From assembly GCA_020437395.1 (NCBI GenBank), contig JAGQWJ010000013.1, positions 1 through 60,175 of the forward strand: a stretch of DNA of 60,175 nucleotides, read 5' to 3'. Within the stretch, counting starts at the first letter, position 1, and the number at the start of each line of letters is the position of its first letter. The position numbers and the translations under genes were made by a program. Below, piece after piece: positions 49,785 to 59,702 of this stretch. The stretch is from Ignavibacteriota bacterium. Lineage in GTDB: Bacteria; Bacteroidota; Ignavibacteria; Kapaibacteriales; UBA2268. The notes beneath the pieces were generated by a model. The model was not told the DNA's origin. It did no database searches and saw nothing but the letters and a program-made list of their open reading frames with translations.

Positions 49785-50261
49785 TTAAGGTTTTTCTATA
49801 TCTAATATCTCATATTTGATTGTACCTGCTGGAGCAACCATTTCAGCAATCTCCCCAATTGCTTTTCCCATCAATGCTTTACCTAATGGTGAATTAACTG
49901 AAATTTTATTTTTTTCAAAATCAGCTTCTGCGGCACTAACAAGTTGAAAAGTCATTTCTTTATTGACTTTTTTATTTAATACTTTCACTTTCGATAGAAT
50001 ATAAACTTTGTCATCAGGGAAATCAGCTGGATCAATTATTTCTGCATTAGATAGTAATTGGCTCAATTTAGCAATCTTCATCTCAAACAAGCCCTGTTCT
50101 TCTTTAGCAGCATCATAATCAGCATTTTCTGATAAGTCTCCATGTGATCTTGCATCTGCAATTTTCTGAGCTATTTCTCTTCTTCCTTTCGTTTGCATTG
50201 TTTTTAAATCTTCTTCAAGCTCACGATATTTTTCTTTAGTCATATAATTTTTTTCAGTCAT
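49785..50261 (-). CDS. greA: Transcription elongation factor GreA
   Basis: 158 residues, normal for GreA. The N-terminal antiparallel coiled coil 'KEKYRELEEDLKTMQTKGRREIAQKIADARSHGDLSENADYDAAKEEQ' (about 9-56) carries the acidic tip (D-L-S-E-N-A-D-Y) that stimulates cleavage by backtracked RNA polymerase. The C-terminal FKBP-like domain has 'ISVNSPLGKALMGKAIGEI'. It is preceded by an AGGAGA ribosome-binding site about 8 bases from the ATG. It follows ribBA by 15 bases and is probably co-transcribed with it. Confidence 0.96.
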   Translation of the reverse strand: MTEKNYMTKEKYRELEEDLKTMQTKGRREIAQKIADARSHGDLSENADYDAAKEEQGLFEMKIAKLSQLLSNAEIIDPADFPDDKVYILSKVKVLNKKVNKEMTFQLVSAAEADFEKNKISVNSPLGKALMGKAIGEIAEMVAPAGTIKYEILDIEKP

Positions 50262-50276
50262 AATTATTCTCCTATT

Positions 50277-51473
50277 TTACATGTTTTTAAGTAAATGCCC
50301 CATTTTATCTTTCTTAGTTTTTAAGTAAGATTCATTATGCTTATTAGCTTGAATTTCAATTGATTGCGTATCTACTACTTCCAAACCATAACTATTAATA
50401 CCAACTCTTTTCTTGGGATTATTTGTCATTAAAATCATTTTTCGTACACCTAATGAATGCAGAATTTGTGCACCCACACCATAGTCTCTAGCATCTGCTT
50501 TAAACCCAAGGTGTTCATTAGCTTCTACTGTATCCATACCTTCTTCTTGAAGGGCATAAGCCTTAATTTTATTAATTAGACCAATACCTCTTCCCTCTTG
50601 TCTCATATAAAGAAGAACTCCTTTACCAGCTTCTTCAATATTCTTAAGCGCCTGTTCTAACTGAGGCCCACAATCGCATCTAAATGACCCGAATACATCT
50701 CCTGTTAAACATTCTGAATGGACTCTTACTAAAATGGCTTCGTCTTGATTCCATTCACCTTTAACTAAGGCAATATGTTCTTTACCATCAACGATATTCT
50801 CATAAACATGCATTTTAAAGTCGCCATATTCAGAAGGAATTTTTGCTACTGCTACTTCTTTGACAAGAGTATCCTTCTGAAACCGGTATGCAATTAAGTC
50901 CTTTACAGTAATAATCTTCAAATCGAATTTCTCAGCAAACTTAATTAAATCAGCTTTTCTTGCCATTGTTCCGTCTTCATTAATCACTTCGCAAAGTACT
51001 CCTACCGGTTTCAGTCCAGCCAATCTCATTAAATCAACTGTAGCTTCAGTATGACCAGCTCTTCGCAATACTCCACCAGATTGAGCAATTAAAGGAAATA
51101 TATGACCAGGTCTTCCCAAATCACTAGGTTTTGTTTCCTTATTTGCTAATGCTCTTATTGTATGAGCTCTATCCACAGCAGATATGCCTGTGGAAGTATT
51201 GTGTACATAATCAACAGAAACTGTAAATTTCGTTTCGTGCAAAGCGGAATTATCCTTGACCATGACCTCCAAATTCAACTCATTTGCTCTTTCTGGTGTT
51301 ATAGAAACACAAATAAGCCCTTTACCTTGAGTTGACATAAAGTTTACCATTTCTGGTGTACATAGTTCAGCTGAACAAATTAAATCGCCTTCATTTTCAC
51401 GATCCTCATCGTCCATAACAACTATCATTTTGCCAGAAACTAAATCTTCTAATGCGCTTTCAATTGAATCCAT
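50277..51473 (-). CDS. ribBA: Bifunctional 3,4-dihydroxy-2-butanone-4-phosphate synthase / GTP cyclohydrolase II
   Basis: 398 residues. The RibB domain (about 1-200) shows '[19 protein letters not shown]' (metal and substrate loop) and '[17 protein letters not shown]'. The RibA domain (about 205-398) shows zinc ligands C255, C266 and C268 in '[18 protein letters not shown]', and the arginine/tyrosine loop '[12 protein letters not shown]'. Both reactions start riboflavin synthesis, from ribulose-5-P and GTP. The upstream gap to yajC is only about 70 bases, too short for an FMN riboswitch, and I see none. Confidence 0.97.
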   Translation of the reverse strand: MDSIESALEDLVSGKMIVVMDDEDRENEGDLICSAELCTPEMVNFMSTQGKGLICVSITPERANELNLEVMVKDNSALHETKFTVSVDYVHNTSTGISAVDRAHTIRALANKETKPSDLGRPGHIFPLIAQSGGVLRRAGHTEATVDLMRLAGLKPVGVLCEVINEDGTMARKADLIKFAEKFDLKIITVKDLIAYRFQKDTLVKEVAVAKIPSEYGDFKMHVYENIVDGKEHIALVKGEWNQDEAILVRVHSECLTGDVFGSFRCDCGPQLEQALKNIEEAGKGVLLYMRQEGRGIGLINKIKAYALQEEGMDTVEANEHLGFKADARDYGVGAQILHSLGVRKMILMTNNPKKRVGINSYGLEVVDTQSIEIQANKHNESYLKTKKDKMGHLLKNM

Positions 51474-51543
51474 TTGTCACCTATAAAAAATCTTCCACCT
51501 AAATGAAGATGAAAGATTTATCTTAAATTTATTATTAATCTAT

Positions 51544-51849
51544 CTATTTTACTGCAGAAACAGCAGCTTTTTCAAATCTAACTTGGACATTATCAGCAAT
51601 TTGTACTAAAAATGTTTCTTCACTGACATCAGTAACTGTTCCGTGAATTCCTGTTGAAGTTATTACCTTGTCACCTTTCTTTATACTTTCAATCATTTGT
51701 TTGTGTTCTTGCTGTTTCTTTTTCTGAGGACGAATCATCAAGAAATACATTATAGCAAACATGGCACCAAAGAAAATTAGCATGGACCACATTGAATCGC
51801 CACCGCCTTGAGCCCCATTAGGAGCCATCGCAATAATACTATTAACCAT
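51544..51849 (-). CDS. yajC: Preprotein translocase subunit YajC
   Basis: 101 residues: one membrane helix (about 20-41, 'SMLIFFGAMFAIMYFLMI') followed by the invariant 'RPQKKKQQEHKQMIESIKKGDKVITSTGIHGTVTDV' (44-79) and a beta-rich end ('QVRFEKAAVSAV'). It associates with SecDF in the inner membrane. secD and secF are not in the window. It follows tgt by 33 bases, the widespread tgt-yajC order. Confidence 0.95.
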   Translation of the reverse strand: MVNSIIAMAPNGAQGGGDSMWSMLIFFGAMFAIMYFLMIRPQKKKQQEHKQMIESIKKGDKVITSTGIHGTVTDVSEETFLVQIADNVQVRFEKAAVSAVK

Positions 51850-51882
51850 TTTATTCCTATTAATTACAAATTATATAAAAAA

Positions 51883-53016
51883 CTATTGTGCAAAGTTACT
51901 ATAATAATTGCTTAAGTAATAATTTTTCCATTCTTTAAAGTCACCTTTTTTAATATGTTCTCTGGCCTGATCTATTAACCATTTATAGAATGCAAGATTT
52001 TGTTGTGATGCTATAACATTTCCTAATATTTCATTTGTTTTTATTAAATGTCTTAAGTAACCTAATGAATAATTGCTACTTGCGTAATTTGCTAAACCAT
52101 CATCAATCGGATTATCATTCATAATATATTTTGAATTTCTTATGTTTACAACGCCTTTGGTTGTGAATAGTTGTCCATTGCGGGCATTCCTTGTTGGTAA
52201 AACACAATCAAACATATCAATTCCTCTTTCTATACATTCAAGAATATTTTCTGGTTTTCCCACTCCCATTAAATATCTAGGTTTTTCTTTTGGTAAATTA
52301 TCAGTGCAAATATCTGTCATTTCGTACATAACATCTGCTTCTTCTCCAACGGATAACCCCCCAATTGCATTGCCATCAAAATCCATATCAGTCATTCTTT
52401 TGCAATATTCTATACGTAGATCTTTTTCCATCCCTCCTTGTCCAATTCCAAATAAGAACTGTCTGTGATTATATCGCTGTTTTTGCTTTAGAAATTCATC
52501 TTTAGAATCTTGTGCCCATTTGAGAGAAAGCTTCATTGATTTTTCAACATAACTTTTTTTGGCTGGATATTCTACACATTCATCAAGCACCATACATATA
52601 TCAGAACCCAGAGTTTTCTGAATCTCAACAACTTTAGCTGGAGTAAAATAGTGTTTAGAACCGTCAATATGTGATTTGAATTCAACTCCTTCGTCAGATA
52701 TATGTCTTATAGCTTGCAATGAAAATACTTGAAAACCACCACTATCAGTTAATATTGATCTATCCCAATTCATGAATTTATGTAATCCTCCATAATGAGA
52801 TATTACATCCATTCCAGGTCTAAGATATAAATGATAAGTGTTTCCAAGAATAATATTATAATCGAATTCTTCTTTTATTATTCGTTGATCAACAGCTTTC
52901 ACAGTACCAACTGTTCCAACTGGCATAAAAACAGGAGTATCAATTATTGAATTATCAGTAGTTAATTTACCTAGTCTTGCTTTAGTTTTTGTATCTTCTT
53001 TTAATAACTCGAACAA
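51883..53016 (-). CDS. tgt: Queuine/preQ1 tRNA-guanine transglycosylase lacking canonical zinc ligands
   Basis: 377 residues. The catalytic parts are intact: base-recognition and proton-acceptor D91 in 'TDSGGFQVFSL', 'GIGQGG' loop, and the nucleophile D270 in 'MFDCVLPTRNARNGQLF'. By spacing, the CxCxxC zinc triad of canonical enzymes falls on L308, N310 and S313, and the zinc His 26 residues later falls on Q339; none is a metal ligand. The C-terminal subdomain is otherwise recognisable ('YLRHLIKTNEILG', 'NLAFYKWLIDQAREHI'). Loss of the cysteines is, as far as I recall, common in Bacteroidota TGTs. It exchanges G34 for preQ1 in GUN anticodons. It is divergent from the pgpH-type gene. Confidence 0.95.
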   Translation of the reverse strand: MFELLKEDTKTKARLGKLTTDNSIIDTPVFMPVGTVGTVKAVDQRIIKEEFDYNIILGNTYHLYLRPGMDVISHYGGLHKFMNWDRSILTDSGGFQVFSLQAIRHISDEGVEFKSHIDGSKHYFTPAKVVEIQKTLGSDICMVLDECVEYPAKKSYVEKSMKLSLKWAQDSKDEFLKQKQRYNHRQFLFGIGQGGMEKDLRIEYCKRMTDMDFDGNAIGGLSVGEEADVMYEMTDICTDNLPKEKPRYLMGVGKPENILECIERGIDMFDCVLPTRNARNGQLFTTKGVVNIRNSKYIMNDNPIDDGLANYASSNYSLGYLRHLIKTNEILGNVIASQQNLAFYKWLIDQAREHIKKGDFKEWKNYYLSNYYSNFAQ

Positions 53017-53115
53017 AATTTCATTATTGTTTTGTAAAAAAAATCAAACTAATAATTTAATTATTAATTACACTTTTATTATTATTGTTAATTCAAAAAA
53101 TAAATAAATAATTTT

Positions 53116-55305
53116 ATGTCAAATCAAAATCAAACATTATTTGATAAACTTAATATCCAAGACGCATTTAGATCTGTTGAAAATGATAATTTTTTGAGAA
53201 AATCTAGGTTAATTCGATATTCTATTTTATTGTTAACTCTATTAATTACAACATTTTTCTTTACATATCACCTAGGCACTGATTTATTTAGAGGCACAAC
53301 TGACAATATTACTGAAGGTCAACTTTGGAATAGTAAAGCTGTAGTTGCTGATAGAACTTTTCCATTATTAAAGAGTAGAATAAATTATAATAAGGAAATA
53401 GATAAAGTAAAATCTGAAGTATTGCCAAATTTCAAGGTTATTCAAGGAACAAATGATAGAGTCGTACAAGATGTTTTAGCAATTCTCGATACTAATACTT
53501 TATTCAGGAATTATAATTTTGACGAAAAAATAAAAAAATCTTATATAAATAACTTTGGTTCACTCAAAAAAGACATTAAAGAAAGAATTAATTATTTCTA
53601 TTCGAAAGGGATTATAGATAAGGATAAATCAGATATTAATAATAGTTCTATAGTAGTTATAAACGATAAGTATGAACAAACAATTCTAAATTTAGACAAC
53701 GTGTTTGAATTAGAAGATGTAGAACAAAAAATCAGAATGCTTCTTAGAAATAATGTAGAAGAGCAAATTTATAGTGATGTTAGTTCTCAAGTACTTAAAC
53801 TAATTGAACCAAATTTGATTTTTTCATCTAATTTAACAAATGAAAGAATAAAACTTGCTGTTAATAATATTCCTAAGAATGAAGAAATAATAGCAAAAGG
53901 ACAAATTTTAGTCAACAAAAATGACAGATTATCAGAAAAACAAGTTAGAGTACTTAAGTCATACTTTAGCTCAATCGATGCTTCCGATGATAATGTTAGT
54001 TCTTTCTTTCTATTGCTAGGCAGTCTAGGACATGCTTCATTGATTTTATTGCTTTTAATATTCTATCTTAAAAATATAAGAACTAGAATATTTACGGATA
54101 ATTTTCAATTGATAATACTTTGTATAATATTTGTTGTAACAGCTTTATTATCATGGATTTCATTAGAGGTTAATTCAACTTTCAGTATCGAGTATTTGAT
54201 ATTCGTGCCTGCGTTTTCAATGATGACAGCTATAATTTTTGATTCAAGAACAGCCTTCTATTTCACAGTTATTTCGGCATTATTAATTGCAGGGATAAGA
54301 GGAAATGATTATTCTACTGCATTGTTTCATTTGTTTGCAGGTGCTGTTGCTTCTTATACAGTAAGAGATATACAGAATAGAACTCAAATGTTTAAATCAA
54401 TCTTTTTTATTTTTCTGGGTTATTCATTTCCTCTAATAGTATTCTTTTTCGAACGTTCTTCAAGCTTATCAGAACTATTGAATAATACCATATTAATATC
54501 TACTAATTCAGTTTTATCACCACTAATAACATTTGGTTTAATATTTATTCTTGAAAGATTTTCAAATTTTTCTACTGATTTACAACTCAAAGAATATGAC
54601 AACCCAGATCATCCCCTATTAAAGAAAATGAGTGATATTGCCCCTGGAACTTATCAACATAGCTTAAACGTTGCTATGTTAGCTGAAAGGTCAGCAATTG
54701 CTATTGGTGCTAATCCTGTCTATTGTAAAGTAAGCAGTCTATACCACGATATAGGTAAAATGAAAAAACCTGAATACTTTGTTGAAAACCAAATAGATAT
54801 TGGTAATAAACATGATCAGATGTCTCCAAAAAAGAGTGCAAAAATAATAATTGACCACGTTAATTACGGTGTAGAATTAGCAAAGCAGTATAAATTGCCT
54901 AACAGGATGGTAGATATTATACTAATGCATCATGGTACAACTTTAGTCCAATATTTTTATAATAAAGCCATTGAAGAAGCAAAAGATCCATCTATGGTTT
55001 CCGAAGATGATTACAGATATCCTGGACCTAAGCCAAGGTCTAGAGAAGCCGCTCTAATAATGCTTTGTGATACGGCAGAAGCAATTTCGCATATTAAGAA
55101 TTACACTAGTGATGAACTTGATGCTATATTGCAAAAAGTAATACTTGATAGAATATCTGATGGTCAATTCGATGAATCAGGTATTTCTGTTAAAGAATTG
55201 CAAATTGTAAAATTTACGATTGTAAAGAACTTGATTGGAATGGGACATAAGAGAATACAATATAAAGAAGCTCCTAAATCAATAAAAACAGATTATGAAA
55301 TCTAA
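53116..55305 (+). CDS. pgpH: 7TMR-HD family cyclic-di-AMP phosphodiesterase (PgpH type)
   Basis: 729 residues. An N-terminal helix (about 31-53), a long extracytoplasmic 7TMR-HDED-like domain (about 55-300), six or more membrane helices (about 295-490), and a cytoplasmic HD domain with 'LYHDIGKMKKPEYF' (H-D pair), 'ILMHHG' and 'CDTAEAISHI', plus 'APGTYQHSLNVAMLAERSA' contributing the first metal His. This is the YqfF/PgpH architecture that hydrolyses c-di-AMP, controlling potassium and osmolyte transport. The ATG of the recombinase gene overlaps its last 11 bases. Confidence 0.93.
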   Translation: MSNQNQTLFDKLNIQDAFRSVENDNFLRKSRLIRYSILLLTLLITTFFFTYHLGTDLFRGTTDNITEGQLWNSKAVVADRTFPLLKSRINYNKEIDKVKSEVLPNFKVIQGTNDRVVQDVLAILDTNTLFRNYNFDEKIKKSYINNFGSLKKDIKERINYFYSKGIIDKDKSDINNSSIVVINDKYEQTILNLDNVFELEDVEQKIRMLLRNNVEEQIYSDVSSQVLKLIEPNLIFSSNLTNERIKLAVNNIPKNEEIIAKGQILVNKNDRLSEKQVRVLKSYFSSIDASDDNVSSFFLLLGSLGHASLILLLLIFYLKNIRTRIFTDNFQLIILCIIFVVTALLSWISLEVNSTFSIEYLIFVPAFSMMTAIIFDSRTAFYFTVISALLIAGIRGNDYSTALFHLFAGAVASYTVRDIQNRTQMFKSIFFIFLGYSFPLIVFFFERSSSLSELLNNTILISTNSVLSPLITFGLIFILERFSNFSTDLQLKEYDNPDHPLLKKMSDIAPGTYQHSLNVAMLAERSAIAIGANPVYCKVSSLYHDIGKMKKPEYFVENQIDIGNKHDQMSPKKSAKIIIDHVNYGVELAKQYKLPNRMVDIILMHHGTTLVQYFYNKAIEEAKDPSMVSEDDYRYPGPKPRSREAALIMLCDTAEAISHIKNYTSDELDAILQKVILDRISDGQFDESGISVKELQIVKFTIVKNLIGMGHKRIQYKEAPKSIKTDYEI

Positions 55306-56218
55306 CGAACATGAATTGCCTATTAGTTTAACTAAGTATCTGAAATCTTTTCTTTACTTCATTGAATTAGAAAAGGGACTTGCGGATAATACTATTTATT
55401 CATATAAAAATGATTTAAGTAGATTCATTGAGTTTATTTATATAAATAATGTTTCATATTACAAAGATGTGTCACTAGAATTATTAGAAAGTTTCTTTAA
55501 AGAATTACACGAACTAGGTTTAAATAACTCTTCTAGAGCAAGATATTTATCAGCTATTAGAGAATTTTACAAATTTCTTAATTACAAGAAAGTTATCACT
55601 GACAATAAAACTGAGAAATTAGACCTACCCAAATCAAGTAGAAAAATTCCAGAAGTCTTATCATTTAATGAAGTTTCATTGATTTTAGATATAATTGAAA
55701 CTCAAACTAATTTGGGGGTTAGAGACAGAGCTATGCTGGAAACGCTTTATGCTTCTGGTTTACGTGTTTCAGAATTAATTAATGTTAAAGAACGCGACAT
55801 TTTATTTGAGGAAGGAATAATTAGAGTATTTGGAAAAGGTTCTAAAGAGCGTATTGTCCCTATTGGATCAAGTGCACTTTTATTCATAAGACAATATTTA
55901 TCGGAAGTAAGATTTCAATTAAAAAATCCTAAAAGAAATTCTGAGGAATTATTTTTGAATTCAAGAGGGGGGAAATTAAGTAGAATGGGCGTATGGAAAA
56001 TAATTGATAAATATGTTAAAATGACAAATATAGAAAAAAATGTACACCCACATACTTTTCGGCACTCTTTTGCTACGCATTTATTAGAAGGTGGCGCTGA
56101 TTTGAGAGCTGTACAAGAGATGTTAGGTCATTCAGATATATCAACTACACAAATCTATACACATATTGATAATCAATATCTCAAGGAAATACATAAAAGT
56201 TTTCATCCTAGAGCATAA
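55295..56218 (+). CDS. xerD: Tyrosine recombinase of the XerC/XerD family
   Basis: 307 residues. The N-terminal core-binding SAM-like domain (about 12-100) and catalytic domain have all six residues: R157 ('ASGLRVSEL'), K181 ('GKGSKERIVPI'), H253 and R256 ('HPHTFRHSFATHLLEGGADLRAVQ' type stretch, 251-274), H279 ('LGHSD'), and the nucleophile Y288 ('TTQIYTHI'). This resolves chromosome dimers at dif during division; XerC versus XerD is not certain. It overlaps the PgpH gene by 11 bases and directly abuts the convergent beta-helix gene. Confidence 0.92.
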   Translation: MKSNEHELPISLTKYLKSFLYFIELEKGLADNTIYSYKNDLSRFIEFIYINNVSYYKDVSLELLESFFKELHELGLNNSSRARYLSAIREFYKFLNYKKVITDNKTEKLDLPKSSRKIPEVLSFNEVSLILDIIETQTNLGVRDRAMLETLYASGLRVSELINVKERDILFEEGIIRVFGKGSKERIVPIGSSALLFIRQYLSEVRFQLKNPKRNSEELFLNSRGGKLSRMGVWKIIDKYVKMTNIEKNVHPHTFRHSFATHLLEGGADLRAVQEMLGHSDISTTQIYTHIDNQYLKEIHKSFHPRA

Positions 56219-57949
56219 TTATTTCACTACTAATTTCTTGACTACTCCATTTATATTCAAAATATAGATACCATTTCTAAAATTACTAATATCAATCTTA
56301 AAAGATTTTTGATAAAAGTTTGATTCAAATATTTTACTTCCAACTATATCGAAAATAACTATGCTATTATAAATTGAATCAGTTACGATATTTAGATATT
56401 CTGAATTTCTTATAGGATTTGGAAAAATTTTAAATTGATTATCTTTATTAGAGTCTGTTATTGAAGAAATACTATAATCACATGCTGTGAGAAATCCACT
56501 ATTATTCGAATTCTCTGATTCAACTCTGTATTCATTTAACTTATTTGGTAATCCAATAGGTGGCCAATTGTTCTCATTGTAATAATCTAATTTCTGTGTT
56601 AGATATAATGAACTGAACCCTATATCATTTGTATTTTCTGGAGTTATTTTATTCTTGACATTATTTCCATATTCGAAGTGATTATTGCCACTTAGAAAAT
56701 AATTTCCCATTAAAAAATTCGAATTTGTTATTTCATTTCCAATAAAATTCTGACTATCAGATGGAATTCCCGGGTTCATGAATATTCCATACAGCTCTGC
56801 CCTATTTCTAAAGAATGTATTAAATGGTCCATTTTGCCCATGTGAATCATCTATTACAATATTCTGTATTGTGTTGCTTTCAAATAAATTTGAATATGGA
56901 TAATTACCATGTAGTACTAAATCTCCAGCAGAGTTTGAAGGTAGAGTAACATCTGTCCAATAAGGATCTTTTGAGTAATTATAACTAATAACATTGCCAT
57001 TTGAACCTGCTTGTAATATCAAAGAATGTCTTAGATGATTAAATTGATTATTATAGATCAGACATTGACTAGCAGCAAATTGCAACATTACTCCATAGGC
57101 CTTTCCACCTCCTCCATAATCGAATCCATCTTGGAAATATGAACCTGTTACATCACAATTCGATGAATTAGCTATAGTTATGTGTGCAAAATTTGAATTA
57201 TAGCTTCTAACACAAGATACAATAGCATTTCTGGTATAATTAAAATATATATTACTAGTCTGAGTCTCAGTCTTATCCTTTCTAATAATTGAAATATTGG
57301 AAATACTAATATTCTCAACCAAATTCAATGTAATAAATCTAGGTATGTTTTCTTTACTAAACTTTCTTCGAACTTCTGACTTTAAATTGATTAAATCATT
57401 TTCAACTGATTCTATTTCTATTATTTGACCTGTGGAATATTTTGCCCATTCAGAAGTAATCTTATCATTATCTTCATCAAATAAATAAATAAAATCACCA
57501 CTACTTAGATTATGATTCTCTATTTTAAATGAGTTTGTTTTTAATTCTAAAGTAAGAGGTATAAATGTTGTGTCTTTAATAGCATTTCCAATAGAGGAAA
57601 TTAAATGGTAATTACCACCTAAATCAAATTCAAAAATAGTTAGTTCAGAGGATTCACCAACTATTGATGTGTTTGAAGGTAGTATAATTGGTTTAGAAAA
57701 ATTATAAATACCATTTCTGAAGTATATTTTATTGAATCCTAGCTTATTTTTTTCAAGTATAAAAGCAATAGCCTCATCATCTGAACAATTATATTTATTT
57801 TTAATTTCATAGAAATTATGTTCGATATAATTATCAGTATTTATAGGCTTTGCACCTACATTAGACCAATCTGCCAATCTTTCGTTTGGAATATTCTGTG
57901 CATTAGTTATATCAATTAATATATTAAAAAGTAAGAATACAATTCTCAT
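56219..57949 (-). CDS. Secreted right-handed beta-helix protein with T9SS sorting domain
   Basis: 576 residues. Signal peptide about 1-17 (ends DITNAQ). The N-terminal 'LADWSNVGAKP' and 'NGIYNFSKPIILPSNTSIVGESSELTIFEF' (about 100-130) read like pectate-lyase-type (Pectate_lyase_3) starts. A long run of 20-25-residue coils follows ('NLVENISISNISIIR', 'NSSNCDVTGSYFQDGFDYGGGG', 'AASQCLIYNNQFNHLRHSLILQAG'), a right-handed beta-helix of a polysaccharide lyase or hydrolase. The last ~80 residues ('FKIFPNPIRNSEYLNIV', 'IVIFDIVGSKIFES', 'ISNFRNGIYILNI') are a clear T9SS type A sorting domain. Substrate unknown. It abuts the recombinase gene convergently and follows the carboxylase gene by 2 bases. 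Confidence 0.82.
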   Translation of the reverse strand: MRIVFLLFNILIDITNAQNIPNERLADWSNVGAKPINTDNYIEHNFYEIKNKYNCSDDEAIAFILEKNKLGFNKIYFRNGIYNFSKPIILPSNTSIVGESSELTIFEFDLGGNYHLISSIGNAIKDTTFIPLTLELKTNSFKIENHNLSSGDFIYLFDEDNDKITSEWAKYSTGQIIEIESVENDLINLKSEVRRKFSKENIPRFITLNLVENISISNISIIRKDKTETQTSNIYFNYTRNAIVSCVRSYNSNFAHITIANSSNCDVTGSYFQDGFDYGGGGKAYGVMLQFAASQCLIYNNQFNHLRHSLILQAGSNGNVISYNYSKDPYWTDVTLPSNSAGDLVLHGNYPYSNLFESNTIQNIVIDDSHGQNGPFNTFFRNRAELYGIFMNPGIPSDSQNFIGNEITNSNFLMGNYFLSGNNHFEYGNNVKNKITPENTNDIGFSSLYLTQKLDYYNENNWPPIGLPNKLNEYRVESENSNNSGFLTACDYSISSITDSNKDNQFKIFPNPIRNSEYLNIVTDSIYNSIVIFDIVGSKIFESNFYQKSFKIDISNFRNGIYILNINGVVKKLVVK

Positions 57950-57951
57950 AT

Positions 57952-59559
57952 TTACATCCTAAACACTCCAAATTGATGGTCTTCTATTTCTTTATTAAGT
58001 GAAATAGAAATATTCATAGCAATAATATTTCTAGTATCAATTGGGTCAATTATTCCGTCATCCCAAAGCCGTGCAGAAGAATAATAAGGAGTAGCTTGAG
58101 ATTCGTACAAATCAATTATTGGTTGTTTCATTTTATTTATTTCTTCTTCTGACAATATCTTTCCAGATTTTTCTAGAGACTTAATTTTCACATCTGTTAG
58201 GACTCCTGCTGCTTGTTCACCTCCCATTACTGATATTCTACCAGTTGGCCACATCCATAAGAAATTGGGGTCGTAACCTCTTCCACACATAGCATAATTA
58301 CCAGCTCCATAACTTCCAGCCACAATCATAGTAATTTTAGGTACATTAGCATTAGCAACCGCATGGACTAATTTTGCACCATCTTTAGCTATCCCACCAT
58401 GTTCATACTTTTTACCTACCATAAAACCTGTTATATTTTGCATGAAAAGTAATGGAATTTTTCTCGTACAGCACAACTCAATAAAGTGAGCTCCTTTTAA
58501 ACTAGATTCAGAGAATAATACACCATTATTTGCAATAATTCCTACAGGGTACCCCATAACCCTTGCAAAACCAGTTACAAGAGTTTTACCATAATTTTCT
58601 TTGAATTCTTGAAACCTACTTCCATCAACAATCCTTGCTATAACTTCCTTTATATCAAATGGGGTTCTGATGTTTTTTGGTATGATACCATATAGCTCAT
58701 TCATATCATAATAAGGCTCTTCTACCTTATCACGTTTTATATGGAATTTCGTACGTTCATCAAAGTTCTCAACTATATTTCTTGCTATCTGAAGTGCATG
58801 ATCATCATTCTCTGCAAGGTGGTCGGCTACTCCAGATATTTTTGTGTGTACCTCTGCCCCACCCAATTCTTCAGCTGTTACCTCTTCGCCAGTAGCAGCT
58901 TTTACTAAAGGCGGACCGCCAATAAAAATAGTTGCTTGATTTCGTACCATAATTGTCTCATCACTCATTGCAGGTACATAAGCGCCACCAGCAGTACATG
59001 ATCCCATAACAACAGCTATTTGAGGAATCCTCATCTTTGACATTTGTGCCTGATTGTAGAATATATTTCCAAAATGCTCTTTATCAGCAAAAGTTTCTGA
59101 TTGGTAAGGTAAGAATATCCCCCCAGAATCTACTAAGTAAATACAAGGAAGATGGTTTTTCATCGCGATTTGTTGAGCTCGTATGTGTTTTTTTATAGTC
59201 ATAGGGAAATAAGTACCTCCCTTTACAGTAGCATCATTTGCAACTATCATACATTCAACACCCTTGATTATACCTATTCCTGCTACTATGCCAGCAGATG
59301 GTGCCATATTATCATAGAGATCGTAACCGGCAAACCCACCAATTTCGAGGAAAGGTGTATTTTTATCACATAATTTCTTTATTCTATCTCTAACTAATAA
59401 CTTACCTCGGTCTGTATGTTTCTTTCTACTATGTTCAGGGCCTCCAAGTTTAACTGTGGAAAACCTAGTCTTTAATTCATTCACTAATTGAATGTTATGA
59501 TTATAATTTTCTTTGTAATCTGCTGAACTAGTTGAAACTTTAGATTTAATTCTCTTCAT
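57952..59559 (-). CDS. Acyl-CoA carboxylase beta (carboxyltransferase) subunit, MCC-like
   Basis: 535 residues. '[24 protein letters not shown]' (about 37-60), '[32 protein letters not shown]' (about 93-124), '[23 protein letters not shown]' and '[20 protein letters not shown]', then '[19 protein letters not shown]', are close to methylcrotonyl-CoA carboxylase beta wording. The protein transfers carboxyl from carboxybiotin to an acyl-CoA. Specificity between methylcrotonyl-, propionyl- and geranyl-CoA is not settled; motifs favour MCC (leucine breakdown). No alpha/biotin subunit is encoded nearby. Confidence 0.85.
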   Translation of the reverse strand: MKRIKSKVSTSSADYKENYNHNIQLVNELKTRFSTVKLGGPEHSRKKHTDRGKLLVRDRIKKLCDKNTPFLEIGGFAGYDLYDNMAPSAGIVAGIGIIKGVECMIVANDATVKGGTYFPMTIKKHIRAQQIAMKNHLPCIYLVDSGGIFLPYQSETFADKEHFGNIFYNQAQMSKMRIPQIAVVMGSCTAGGAYVPAMSDETIMVRNQATIFIGGPPLVKAATGEEVTAEELGGAEVHTKISGVADHLAENDDHALQIARNIVENFDERTKFHIKRDKVEEPYYDMNELYGIIPKNIRTPFDIKEVIARIVDGSRFQEFKENYGKTLVTGFARVMGYPVGIIANNGVLFSESSLKGAHFIELCCTRKIPLLFMQNITGFMVGKKYEHGGIAKDGAKLVHAVANANVPKITMIVAGSYGAGNYAMCGRGYDPNFLWMWPTGRISVMGGEQAAGVLTDVKIKSLEKSGKILSEEEINKMKQPIIDLYESQATPYYSSARLWDDGIIDPIDTRNIIAMNISISLNKEIEDHQFGVFRM

Positions 59560-59647
59560 ATTATATTCTACTTATTTGGTATTTTAGATTGATTATAAAT
59601 ATAAGAATAATATTGCTTAATCTGTAATAATTAGTTTAGAAAATAAT

Positions 59648-59672
59648 AAATGCCCTTATTTGAAGGGCATTT
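59648..59672 (-). terminator. Probable intrinsic terminator of the M20 peptidase gene
   Basis: A 10-bp stem (AAATGCCCTT paired with AAGGGCATTT) around a 5-base loop, 30 bases past the stop of the M20 gene on the minus strand, followed by TATTATTTTC. On the plus strand it is followed by TCAATTTTTC, so it may work in either direction. It separates this gene from the acyl-CoA carboxylase gene. Confidence 0.65.
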
Positions 59673-59702
59673 TCAATTTTTCAAATATTAATATAATTCT
59701 AT

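Noticed and set aside
51474..51543. Possible FMN riboswitch before ribBA
   Set aside because: The leader is about 70 bases and shows none of the conserved FMN-element stems; a partial AAATCTT/AAGATTT pairing is too weak.
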